DNA of 64,000 bases, from positions 60,795-124,794 of the forward strand of contig JANAVB010042223.1 of assembly GCA_029216955.1 (NCBI GenBank). The letters are read 5' to 3'. Positions 49,593-61,549 of this stretch are shown here, one piece after another. Both the position numbers and the translations under genes were made by a program. The notes under the pieces are model-generated. The model was not told the origin of the DNA, searched no databases, and worked only from the letters and a program-made list of their open reading frames with translations. The stretch comes from Iris pallida (lineage: Eukaryota > Streptophyta > Magnoliopsida > Asparagales > Iridaceae). How positions within the stretch are numbered: position 1 is the stretch's first letter; each line of letters opens with the position of its first letter.

Positions 49593-51968
49593 TGTCACAC
49601 CCCGACCCGGAATCACCCGAATCATCGTCCTCGCAGGGGACGTGATGCCGCACGAGCCTGGAGTTGCGCTCGTGCAAGGCAAGATGACAAGTTCTCAAAT
49701 GGTTATCTTTTGATTCGATATTTAACAACGAAAGGAAACAGAGTATACGAAACAAATTCTCTTTATTGATATCCGAAACAGAGATTACAAAGGCTTTCGA
49801 TAGCCTAACAATATATGCCAGATTGGCTACAACACTCAGGTTCTCTCTTGCCCACAAAGGATTTCACCGTTCCATACATCATGCCTTCTATATCTCGGCC
49901 GCATCAATCCTGTTGCAAGTCCGAACGTCAAGCGATCGCACGCTTTAATATGCTTCGGCATTTTCGAGCCTCAACGCGTTCAAGCAACGCTTCGCCGCGA
50001 GCAATCCATTCCCTGCACCCTGCATGAAGCTGGTGGGGGATCAGTACGTTCGTCCTCGCATGTACTGAAGCAAAGATCTTCCTTCCAAACCAACATTTTA
50101 ATATTTACGTTAATCATGCAACTTAGATTATGATCTTGCTATGTTCTCCTTAGGGTCAATTTCATGGCATCTTTGAAAGCGTAAAGCATGTTAGCATGGC
50201 AAGCATGTTATCTAATTGAATAGGCAAACAAACAAGCAATCGTGTTTGATTCGTGGTGCGACTTCTTACCAAGTCGACGCACTCGCCCTTACACCGACGC
50301 AAGGTAATACGCCGCATTCCTTCCTTCATCAGTTATATGTGCATCTCTAAGCAGGATCTCTATGCGGGACGCATCTGGCCTACACTTTCAACCCATCGTT
50401 CCTTAACTATATGAAGGTCGTGGGCGTATCCGCGCCGGAATGGACTAAAGGAGTTTCTCTTTTGTTTTTCCTTACTTTCTTTTCTCTCCTTCTTTTCTCT
50501 CTCTAAATCGAATTTGGGTAGCCCAGCGTTTCACGGGTTGGGTTGCTATCCCAACTAACGAAACTTACCGCGTGCCTACCATCATTTGCGGCTTCTCACA
50601 TTTACGACCGAGTGCTAATCGGACTTCGCAGATATGCGCCTATCAAAGATTACATCCCTTCTAGGCCGAACGGTCCCGGTGCCCCGTGCGCCCGTTCGGA
50701 GGGAACGTTCCGTGCACGGAAGATATCATCGCAATTATCTCAAGTCCATTCCATTCGACCATGCAACGCACTATCATTCAAACAACCAAGCATAGCCTTG
50801 AGTCCAGGACTCAGACTTTATCATCTCGTATTTCTTCCGTCAACTTTCTATGTTCTCACGTTTTACTTCGTTTCAATGTTCAATGGCATTATGCCTCAAC
50901 TCAATGCTCGTCAACCGAACGACCAAAGGTCTGGAACACCTTTCGAGGCATTATGTCATATCCGACAGTTCTGCCACATTCATGCCACAACTGTATTCTT
51001 TCGCAACGAAGCCATCTTTTATACCGTAAAGGTAGGCACGTTTCGATCGTATTCCTATATTCTATAACTTATCGTTCAATGTTCGGGGCTTGCGCGCTAG
51101 GGTGATCGCCTATTGTCTTTCAATGTTCTAACCGTTCTAACTCGTGCATCAAAGGCACGGTATGGTTCGTGCACTAAGGCACTCGCCGAGTACAGTTATC
51201 ATGTTCTTGCGGCTTGCACCGAGGCGCTCGCCTTTGCGATATCCGATGTTCTATAGCAACTCGTACATTTGATGCACGTTTCATTTCAATTGTTCTAACT
51301 TAGTGTTCGACTCACACTATGATTTATCCCGATCCGACCATTGCCCGTGGCATCGATAGTTAACTTAGCATACAATGATATATTGACTTATCGAATGAAG
51401 GAGTAAAAAGAAGTCAATCCTCCCACCTTGAGTCGATACGCCTTCGCCGTTTCGTCGAGCCGATGCGGCTCGATTCTCTAACTTTGTTGCATGGCCTCTC
51501 TCCTGACTTAGCCATTCGAGCACTTCGTACTTCATTGAATTATACGTCCAACTTGGCCTATCGTGCCTAAGTCTCAGCCCGTCGCAAGGCGACGATTTGC
51601 TTTCACGGACCCCTTACTGAATAAGGCAGAATGCCGACCTCTAATATTTCTGCGTCAACGTATAGCCTGCACACGAAACCAACTAAAATTAATACTTGCA
51701 TCGATTCGGACTTGCGCTTGGTCGATTCGATTTCTTAGAATCTTCGAGCCGATTCAACGCACTCATCCTTCGGGCAACGTGGCGTTTCGCATCGATTCAC
51801 TCATGCATTCTTTCGGACAAGGCAACTCTTCACATGGACTTAGTTCGATGCGTTGCTCGGGACAACGTAACTCTCGTATCGACTCGCATCGATACATTTT
51901 CATTCGGTCAACGCGACTCTTTGAGTCAACGCTTCAGCGTAATGCACCGTACGGAGCGGGGCATTACA
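49593..51968 (-). repeat. 5' LTR of element C
   Basis: Second LTR of C; plus strand starts TGTCACACCCCGACCCGG and ends GGGGCATTACA. Differences from the other LTR include small indels in the middle (near 50225 and 50690). Confidence 0.9.
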
Positions 51969-52013
51969 CTAGTTGCCACCCTCACTACCAACGTCCCCAC
52001 CCCTATCAGCCAC

Positions 52014-54706
52014 TGTCACGATCCGCACCCATTTTTTGGGATGTAAGTGCCTGGGCTTTCAGCCTACGTCATGGTATCGACGGTAGAATGCTATCTAGTC
52101 CTCAGTGATCAAAGTCACAATATTTTCTCATAATTAATTTCTTTGCTTATTCACAATACTAAATCAAATTATAATATTCAAAGATTAAATTTGAATAAAA
52201 ATGTGATGTCTCACAAAAGCTTTAAATAACTAATTAGAACTTTATGATCAACTCATCTATCTAACTAGTCTCTAGGGTCGACCTTTGAAACATATCCGTA
52301 TCTCTCCCAAGAACCCAAGTACATAGAGTAGCAGCGACTAATATGAAAAATTCGTTTCCAGTCAGGAATTGAACGAATATAATTTAAGCGTGCAGTTCCA
52401 AATATATATATGACTATAAAATAGTGAATAGTCATGGCATACATGATGAAATAACTAAACTGAAATCATGGCATGGACAATGAAGGAAATAAATAATTAT
52501 GAATTATAAAGACAAGTAGACATGGAGCGAGGAAACATAACCATCTAAGTGATTTGAAGTACACCTTTCAATATGTGGTTGAGCTGGGACACTACACCAC
52601 ATAGTCTACATAGGATTTGCATCCCCAAGGTCTAATATGCATGAAATATAAAATAAAGCACAGTCTACAGGTTAATCATATATCTACTTAGTACATCCCC
52701 ACTTGACTACTACAAATGGATCAAGTCACGACAATGGTTCACGAGATACTGTAAAACAAGTATAATGATCATGAGCAACACGATAAAACCTGAAAACATG
52801 ATATCATGACTAAAATCCATATGCCACTAACCCGTGTTAATGAATGTGTCAAGAATCAAGTATTACATTACCAATCATGCAAATATAGTAATTAATAGTA
52901 CTAAAAACAAACAAAAAATGTACTCATCTGGAATCCTTAGGTGGTGAAATGTAATCCTATATGGTCCAGAATAGTACAATTAGCTAGGTGTGATATGAAG
53001 AAATTTGGAATTCAGAAGAGAAATAGGAATACGATTAGTCATGATCAAGGATTTATAATTGAAAGAATTTACGTAAATAACACATATAACTATTTTTAGA
53101 ACTATTTATAATATTTAAAAACTATATTTTTGTTAGTCAAATATTGTAGACAAATACTTTGAAAATCCTAGGAAATTATTTTAGGCAAAACTAAAATTTG
53201 AAAGTAAATGTTAGGGCCAAGCCTATACTATACATTTTATTACAAAGTAATTTTTAGAAAATATTGTTTTTATATATTTTTATTAAAAAACTGCTAAAGG
53301 TAATAATTATTAATACTTATAACATAACTATACGTACTATGTACGTACTGCTGTCAATATTATTTATTAATAATAAATAATCATCATCTTTTTTTTGAAA
53401 TCACACGCATACCACAATTGGGGGGCTCGAACCTTGCCGGTCCCTCCGGATGTTCGCTCTAATACCACTAGGCTAGAGAGCTCGAACATAAATCATCATC
53501 ATTGATACTTCTCTCGAATTAATATAATAATAAAAAATTAATGAGTGGTCTCGAGGTCATTCCTGGGAAAGAGAGAAAGGAAAGAGAGAATTGTGATTAA
53601 GTGGAGAGGAAAGGACATTCGTTCTTCTTAAAAAATCCAGAACAAAGTGTGAGAAGAAGAAACAGAGGAGCAAAGGAAGGAGAGAGAGGAGTGAAGAATT
53701 CTTACCTCTGCTTGGGCGCTGGAGGGAGTAGCCACGGTGGCTCAAGCCTCCGGTCGGCACCACCAGAAAGCGGTAGGGTCTTGGTTAGATGTGAGGTCAG
53801 TGGAGACTGGCGACGTGAGAGTTGTGGTCGTGGTCTGGGCACGGGACTCGCTTGCGGGAACTCCGGTCATCGATGGAGAAAGCGCTCGATCAAAAGAAGA
53901 TGACTCAACTGAGTGGCTCGTCGTGTGCTGTATAGAGGTAGTCCTCGCAAGAGGGCGACACATGACCTAAAGCGACGACGATGGTGATGATGGCAGCACC
54001 GAGCGAGGCAGCCAGGTAAGGTTAGGTTAGGGTTTGGCTTTTGATTTCTTCTGTATTTTTGGTTTGGATGGTAGTGGTGGTGGTGTAGCTTAACTGATGG
54101 TGATCGTGGTGACTTGTCGGAGTTGGTACAGAAAGCAATGGGGTGAAAGCGATGGCAACGGTGAGGTCATGATAGTGGTAGGCGATGGCCAACGGTGGTG
54201 TGTATGGAGATGGGGGATGGTGGAGGTTGGGGATCTTCGCTGGTGGCCGAGATGTCCGAAGCTGGTGGCATTGGTTTGTGGTCGGTGAACAGCAGTGGTG
54301 TAGTTTTGGTGGTCTTGGCAGAGTGTGGTCTAGGTTGGTTGTCCGGTGGCAAGACGGGCATGATGGGGGTGTTGGCGACTAGGGTTAGGGTTTTGTTTCT
54401 TTGTTTGGTTGTCGAAGTCTAGCGACGTGTCCTGCGTGACCGATTCTAGTTGTGTCGGGGTGTATCAGACACGAGAAAGAGAACTGTAAATATAATAAAA
54501 GTAAAAGTGAAAGGGTTGGACACAAATATGACGTACGACACTATGGTTGTGTCGATGGATGACGGCTTGATGTGATGATGATGGGCGTTGTGGAGAAATT
54601 GGTGTGATGGGTTGGATGGAGAAAGAGTTGGACAAAATTAGTAGAAAGGACCTCCTTAAATGGGAGTTAACTCCTAATCCAATAAGGATTATTAGTCATA
54701 TGACAT
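52014..54706 (-). mobile_element. LTR-like remnant D of the TGTCACG family
   Basis: Starts TGTCACGATCCGCACCC on plus, 45 bases right of element C. It follows the same layout as A, B and K LTRs: gcctacgtcatgg..tcgacggtag near the end, an agtacaattagctagg block near 52975, then a GC/GGTGG-rich stretch (53720-54420) and a purine-rich segment. There is no primer-site sequence on its left, so that side may be the outer edge of a 3' LTR. Its right end is unclear; atatgaca at 54699-54706 is one candidate. No partner LTR is in the window. ORFs in the GGTGG-rich part are not supported. Confidence 0.55.
53389..53487 (-). mobile_element. tRNA-derived SINE with target-site duplication
   Basis: On the minus strand a polymerase III A box TAGCCTAGTGGT (53464-53475) is followed 30 bases later by a B box GGTTCGAGCCC (53423-53433), the spacing of a tRNA head. 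The element ends in an 8-base A-run (plus-strand T-run at 53389-53396). Flanks aataatcatcatc (53376-53388) and ataaatcatcatc (53488-53500) form a near-identical target duplication. About 100 bases long, so short for a SINE. It would be copied by LINE enzymes. It lies inside remnant D. Confidence 0.8.
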
Positions 54707-54719
54707 TTTTTTCTCCGTC

Positions 54720-56005
54720 AAATGGGTGCTGCTCTCCAAACCCTAGGGTTTGCTTTTCTCTGTACCACCATTAATCTCCTCCTTTGTATATCTACTTCTC
54801 CACACCCCTCTCTTGCCTTCCTTGCTTTCTTGACTCCCCGCCCCCTCCACCATTCCATCCCCCACCACTCTTCTGCTCTAGCCTTTTCCATATTCCATAT
54901 CTTCCTATACCTCCATGTCATATGATCTCCTCTCTAGCCTATAGCTTCATATAAAGAGGTCATCGACAAAATGGCTACGTTTTTCACCATGCAAGGCCCT
55001 TCCGATACCGTTTCTCTCTCGGCTAGAGAAAGCTTGGTGTCTCGTCATTGGCATACCATGATGGCTGTCAAACCATAATCAACATGACGCTTTACCTATT
55101 CCTCGCTCTCTTCATCCTTTCTAAAATGTGGAAGCCTTCAAACCCGCCTTAAGTATCCGATCTAGATCTGGAATTGGGGACATTCCTTGTGCGACTTGAA
55201 TCACCTGCTGAGGTTGATCGTGTCATCCTGGACACCCCTTGGAGTATCGATGACCATGTTCTAGCACTGGAGCGGTGTGACCCTTCTAAAGTTTTGGAGG
55301 AGTATCAATTTCACCAGACAGATTTTTTGGTTCAACTACACAGGATTCCTCCTAAGTTCATGAACCAGAATGTTGAGTAGAATTGTCGAAGCTATTGGGC
55401 CACCTCGCCCATGCTCAGAAGCCGACAAAAAAAAAATAGAAAACCTTCACATGGGTGAAAGTTCTCCGTGATATTTCCAAGCCCCTGAAGAAACACATAT
55501 CCATGAATCTAGAAGGCAGTATAGGGTAAGTTCTTGTTAAGTATAAAAGATTACCCCAACTCTGTTTGTTCTGTGCAAAGGTGGGTCATATTTTTGCTAA
55601 CTGAGCCGAGAGGGAAATGTTTACTTCCCTTATCAATGAGGACTGGTCTGAGGAGGAAAAAACAAGAATCATGGAGCTACTCAAACCGAGGATCAACGAT
55701 ATAAGTACAAAGTAGACACAAACAGAAACACTTCGCACCATATTGCCTCGACCAGGAATTAAGTAGACATGGACAAACTAGTAGAGCAACTAGAGAAAGC
55801 TTATAATATGCAAAATAGTGCTAATCCTACCGGACGCTCGTCGTCATCGCCACCCACATCAATGATGACAAACCCACAAGGGGCCACTAGTCCACAAGAT
55901 GGTAAACAAAACTTACAGCTAGCAAGGTACCTACCATCGCATAAGAGGGGGATTACTTTTAATGGGGCATTACTTTTGGTAACCCAGAATTCGAAACAAT
56001 AACCC
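54720..56005 (+). pseudogene. LINE E: 5' region and ORF1 remnant (DUF4283-like plus CCHC)
   Basis: The pyrimidine-rich leader at 54720-54960 starts with a perfect AAACCCTAGGGTTT palindrome. The open part 55174-55380 reads FLVRLESPAEVDRVILDTPW then SIDDHVLALERC and FLVQLHRIPPKFMN, the signature of the DUF4283 domain found in plant LINE ORF1 and At4g02000-like proteins. A knuckle CLFCAKVGHIFAN follows near 55570-55608, but the fourth ligand codon is TGA. DWSEEEKTRIMELLKP and a frame at 55769-56002 form the C-terminal tail. ORF2 is absent: the sequence is cut near 56005, where reverse gypsy leader begins. Confidence 0.7.
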
Positions 56006-56481
56006 TTGTCAACTGCAACCCTATCATTTTGGTTACTATACGGATCTCGGCTGATAGGAAAACCCGGATATGTGGACACACTAGTAGGAGGAGGTGGTGG
56101 CATGGTCCTAGAAGGAATAGATGGCACGACATGGACTATAGAAACATAAGCAGTACGAAGGTGGCAGAGGATGAGGATGAGCAGTAAGCAGTAGTGGAGG
56201 TGGATCAGTTGCTGACTCTACATGCCGGTGCTTTGAGGATTCAGCCTCCTTAGAAACGTGGCCAGAACATGTGGTTCTTCCCTTTGCCATTCTCTGGAAT
56301 GGTAGGAAGCAACATAAGCAAAGAATTTCAACCAAGTTACACACGTAAAAGAAACTTGAATAACAATCGGCCCTATATTGTAACGGGTCATAATGTATCA
56401 ATGTTCTGAGTGTTATATTTGTTTCTAGTCAGTTTTTCTAAAGTTGTTTGTCTTAACCTGCATGGGCCACCACTAAAAATA
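56006..56481 (-). pseudogene. Chromovirus leader and gag N-terminus downstream of the K LTR (truncated)
   Basis: Directly after the LTR (minus strand) comes the primer-site-like ATTTTTAGTGGTGGCCCATG, as in element A. A leader follows, and a Met-starting frame MAKGRTTCSGHVSKEAESSK begins at about 56291, then a proline-rich segment; composition and position fit a gag N-terminus, but no gag core is left. Another minus frame continues to about 56006 with MPPPPPTSVSTYPG. The junction with LINE E is abrupt. Confidence 0.5.
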
Positions 56482-59313
56482 TGTCACGATCTGATTCCAA
56501 GATGTTTGGGTCAAGTCGGATCATGTCCCGCCTACATCATAGTGAGACGGCAGCAGTAAACTGTCTGATTTCTATGGAACTCATAATCACAACATCTAAA
56601 TTTACGAAAAATTAAAAACTTTATTCAATAATTCAAAACACACAATTTAAGTCGTAGCTTAAATTAAAAGATGAACAACATAAGTTGTGCCAAAGTCACA
56701 ACTTCAAATACAATTCAAAAAAACTAAACAATTAAAGATGAAGTAAACTCTAGGCTAACTAGGTATCCGACTCAGGAGCCTCCGAGGTAATTTCCTTCAA
56801 GGTGGGTTCAGTGAACATCAAGATACAAGTCTGGATCGTAATAGCTATTGAAGAATAGCTCTTCGTCCTCAAACCCGCCTATGGTGAAAGGGGGGTTTCT
56901 TGTCAGGAATGAAAAAGTACACTATTCCAAACTCTAGCATCTTAAGCAATATTTGAAAAATGTATATTTGAAACAATTGAAATATTTTGATGCAAGAAAA
57001 CAACTAAAATATTTGATGCAAGGAAACAATTGTGATCTGAATAGGTAGACACTTGTGACCGGCTGGTAGATTCAATATGTATTCTATCATACGATCGGCT
57101 TCGGAACATGTGCAAGTGTAGCTTTAGCTATCCACGATAATTCTAAGAGAGGTTTGGTCATAAGTGCTACACTACTCCCCAACACCTAGAGTCAATATTG
57201 ACTTCATAGAGAAGAACTCCATGATGCAATGTGTAAATATACAAAATTAAAATACCAAATCTAGTAGTGTACTTGCCTTGAGTTTTGTAAAGGAAAATGG
57301 AGGAAAGGAGGATCTCAGTCTAGTCCTCGAAACCCACATTTAATTAAAAGGACGAGTCAGTTCCAATATAACCAATTCTAGGTGTTCTAGTTATAATCTC
57401 TAATATTGGCCCAAGACAGTTTTCTGTTAATAATTACACCAACAATTAAATTACTCTAACGCTGCTTTACACTATTTGTCAATTTGTATAAAAGAGTCTG
57501 TTTCCATTTATTTGGAAAAGATAGACATCTCGATTTATTTGGAAGGCTTTATGTTTTATAATACGAAAAACTATGGTTTGCTTTTAATGATAAAATGTGA
57601 AGTTGTTGATATATAAACTTGGATTTAAGGCATCTTAATTTATGTGAGAAAACCTTTATTTTTTTAGAAACTAAATATTTCCGATTTCTTTTTATAGATA
57701 AAACTAGCATGCGATACTATCAACATAAAACACGGAAGAAGAAGAAAAATAGACTACGCAATACAGCTTAGAGAAAGAAAGGAAAAAAATAGATTTATAC
57801 CCTTATAACACATTTATGAAAAAAACTAAAAAGAATAAAAATCCTAAGCTATACTGCGGCAATCTTCTAAGAGCTGGGAAGCGGTCCAGTCAGAAGGTAC
57901 AAGTACCCGGCACCTAAAATATAACCGCCAAGTAACAAGTTTTACAAAGTCTAAAACAAATTAAAGTAACATGGTAGGACAATTAGAGTCTCATACTTGG
58001 TCATGCAATCATATATTGCTAATAGCTTATGCCTCAACGTACAGGATTACCCAGTAGCATTTGCGTTTTGCTAAAGGCTCATTCAACCATTTCGGTCGTC
58101 GTAATGCGGATACAATTAACCAAAAATATGCCAAACATAAATGAACGAATAAAATATAAAATATATCTCCAAAATGGTATATTTTTGTAACAACCAGGTT
58201 TTCGACAATAGTATATATACATATATATATTAAATGAGTCACAAATATTAAAAGTATAGTTAAACACAATTTTCCCCTTTTAAAACATATGTATATACAT
58301 TTAGATTAAAGAACTACAGAACCAATTCTAACCAAACACAACTTCACAATTTCTAGCCAAAATCTTCACAGAACCAATCCCAAGTCCAAAATTGGACTAC
58401 AGAACCAATTTCTAATAGAAATGTTCCGAGCATGAAATTGAGCCAATAATCCAACGACCGTTCCAAGTATCCACACATACAACATAAAAATAACTAAATT
58501 CCATAGCGGGATCGAGACGGTCATCATAGACTATGACTATGTAAAGGACGACTACTCAGATAGAAATTTATTCCGCGGAGCAACGTCAACGACTCGAGGA
58601 GCCTCGGAATGCGTCTCGGCAAAACGACAGCAATGCGGTGGTCGTTCGGATCGGCGACGGAATGGGGCCGCAGGTGAGGGTCGGCCGCGGGGTAGTCATG
58701 GTCCGGCACGGAGGATATGCGGATCGATTCTGGTGCAGGATTGGACGCGGGTCAGGGGAACGACTGTACGGAGGGGTCCACGGGGGCTGGCCGAGGGTCA
58801 CGAGGATGCCGGCAGGGGCGGTCGTGGGGACGGCTGGAAGGGGTGATGGTGGTGGGTGGTGTTGTGGTTTTAAGTTGGGAAAGAAGAGGGATATGGGTGA
58901 GTGTTGCTTGTTGAAGGACAAAAATAGGTGATGGTGCTGGTAGCTTGTGAAGGAAAGAGAGTAATGGTGGTGGTGGTGAGTGAATTAAGGGAAGGAATTG
59001 ATCATAGAGAGGGAACAGGGGGTAAATGGGTGAGGCTGAAAGTTGTGAGGTGGGTTTCTTTTCTTTTCTTTTTTTAAAAATAAGTTGAGTTTGGAAAATA
59101 TGGAATGGGCTAGGCTAGGGTCCAACAAAGAACACAATCCAGCAATCAATAATTCTAATTTCAACTAAAAATGTAATTTAATTAACTGAATAATAAATAA
59201 TAATAATAATAATACAATAACTAATTTTAGTCTAAAATTCCAACAATAGAAATTAAAACAGACAATTCTTGCAAATATCCAATTAATTAATTTATAAAAA
59301 TTTGGGTTTTACA
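56482..59313 (-). repeat. LTR of chromovirus K
   Basis: 2,832 bases; on the minus strand it starts TGTAAAACCCAAATTTT and ends AATCAGATCGTGACA. The pol end and polypurine tract lie on one side (59314 on) and primer site plus leader on the other (to 56481). Flanking pentamers (aaata and agctt) do not match. Like its relatives it has a GC-rich block (58550-58870), in which the small ORFs are not genes. AT-rich sequence elsewhere. Confidence 0.85.
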
Positions 59314-61333
59314 AGCTTCCTCCTTAGGAAATTTTGTCCTCAAATTCTAAGGGTATAGCTAGGGGTACAGTCATACCTCAAAATAGGTGGGGGTATTTCT
59401 TCCTCATGTCAACCGCTCACTCCTAGGTGGACTCACCTGGGGAATGGTGACGCCATGCTACTCTGACTAGCAGGATTACGGCGTTCCTCAACTTCTTCTC
59501 TCTATGGTCTAATGTCTCTTCCGGCTGCTCTGGCACTGTAAGGCTGGGACAAATCTCCAACTCTGAATGGTCCAAAATATGGCTCGGGTCTGGAATGTAA
59601 TGCCTTAGCTATGAAACATGGAAGATGTTCTGCACACCTTCAAGGTTAGGTGGTAATGCCACCCGATACGCCACTTCTCCAACTCAGCTCAATACCTTGA
59701 ATGGGCCGATGTATCTAACTGAGCTTTCTTGCTCTTCCAAATTTGATGGTTCCTCTGGAAGAGACCTTGACAAATATACTATCTCCTACTTCACACTCCA
59801 ATGGTCGGTGACTGCTGTCGGCCCAATGTTTCTGACGATCTTGGGCAATCCTGAGTCTATCTCTGATCATGTTTACCTTGTCGGCAACCTATGTCATCAT
59901 CTCTGGTCCGAAATGACTCTTTCTCCTACGCCATCCCAAGCAAATGGAGTAGTAATGACATCCATATAATGCTTCGAACGGTGTCATGCCGATGCTGGCT
60001 TAGTAGCTGTTATTGTAAGAGAATCTTCCAAGTGCAAATGGTCTTTCCAAGACCCGCCAAAATCTAAGACGTAAGACCTCAACATATCTTCCAACGTCTG
60101 AATGGTCCTTCCGATTGTTCAATGGTCTCGGGTGATAAGCGGTGCTGAACTTCAGTTGAGTCCCCAAACTATCATGCAAGCTCTTCAAAAAAATGTGAAG
60201 TAAAGCGGCTGTCTCGGTCCGATACGATGCTCACCGAAACTAGATGTATCCGGAAGATGTGTTGTATGTGTAAAGCTGCAAACTTTTCGGTGGATAAACC
60301 AACCTTGAAGGGGATAAATTGAGCAGACTTAGTCAGTCTGTCGACAGTAACCCAAATGGCATCCTTTCCTCTTGGAATAAGGTAATCTTGACACGAAGGC
60401 CATCGTAATGTGCTTCTATTTCCACTCTGGAATGGTAAACGGCTGTAGAAGTCATGCTAGCCTCTGTCTGTCTAACTTCACGTGCTGGCAGATCAAGCAC
60501 CTAGAGACGAATCTAAATATGTCTCTCTTTATTCCATACCACCACTCGTGCTCAAATATTCTATACATCTTGTTTCTCCTGGATAGATAAAATACTGATT
60601 AATGTGCTTCATGCATCATCAGTTCATCTCTTAAGTTGCCAGTAGGCATACAAAGTCTCGTGCCGTGCCTCAATGCTCTATCGTTTGCTATCGAAAAGTC
60701 AAGTTTTCTCGCTAACACTTGGTCTCTAAGTCTGTAAAGTGCTCGTCTTGGAATTGAGTCTCTTTGACTCTGTCTATCAGACGGATTACACTTGCAAATG
60801 CATCATTGATGCATCAACTCCTGGTACAATAGTTTCCTGTCCCAACTTTTTATTTTCTCCTCTGGTAGAATAATCTTCAATCCATGCTTCTCTATGTCTT
60901 CGAGTAAATACTGGTCCATTGTCAAGAACATTGTCATCGAATATCGGCTAAGTGCATCGGTGACCACATTAGCCTTTTGGATGGTACTGCAAGTTGATGT
61001 TAAAATCCTTTAAGCTCCAACCATCGCCTCTGGCACATGTTGAGCTCCTTCTGTGTAAGACATATTTAAGACTTTTATCTATAAATATCTCTACCCTCTC
61101 GCCATACAAATAGTGCTTTCAAAGCTTCAGGACGAAGATGATTGTTGTAAGCTCCAAGTCATGTGCGGGGTAGTTCTTCTCGTGAGTCCGTAATTGCGAG
61201 ATGCATAAGCAATTACTTTTCTATGCTAAAGAACACAACCCAAGCCCTTACCGGAAGCATCACTATAGATTGAAAATATGTCGGTGCCTGAAGGTAGTGA
61301 TAAGATCGATGTCGTTGTAAGCCTCTTCGTTAG

Positions 61334-61549
61334 TTACTTGAACGATGTCTGGCAAGCCTCAGTCCAGACGAACTCCTTATTCTTCTTTATTAGCTTTGTT
61401 ATAGGTTCAGCTATCCTGCCGAAGCCCTTTGCAAAATTTTTGTAGTAGTCTGCTAAGCGCAGAAAGCTCATGTTTTCTACAACTGAAATGGTGTCGACCA
61501 CTTCTTGATGGCCGTTATCTTCTTCGAATCCACTAAGATGCCATCTCAT
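61334..61549 (-). pseudogene. Longest readable K segment (RT/RNase H junction)
   Basis: A 71-codon open frame within K pol holding NMSFLRLADYYKNFAKGFGR and KLIKKNKEFVWTEACQTSF. It corresponds to the connection segment where chromoviruses have GYYRRFI.GFS..A.PLT.L. Listed separately as the clearest family marker in this element. Confidence 0.85.

Larger units (their letters stand above)
43985..51968 (-). mobile_element. LARD-like LTR retrotransposon C (2.36-kb LTRs, non-coding)
   Basis: LTRs 43985-46344 (2,360 bases) and 49593-51968 (2,376 bases) in the same orientation, flanked by ctagc/ctagt. On the minus strand LTRs start TGTAATGCC and end GGGTGTGACA. Directly after the 5' LTR the minus strand reads AATTGGTATCAGAGC, the classic initiator-Met primer site. 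The internal 3,248 bases have no gag or pol domain on either strand. A relic GGTTCGAGGATGAACC lies 22-40 bases inside the other end, matching the chromovirus pol terminus. Confidence 0.9.

Noticed and set aside
53423..53475. A functional tRNA gene suggested by the A and B boxes
   Set aside because: No acceptor stem pairing or anticodon arm can be drawn, and the unit has an A-tail and target duplication, so it is a SINE.
53601..54422. Several Gly/Trp/Arg-rich frames in remnant D
   Set aside because: They arise from GGTGG-rich LTR sequence and overlap in opposite frames.
56482..59313. Solo LTR
   Set aside because: Flanking pentamers differ, and both flanks are internal element sequence (polypurine side and primer side).
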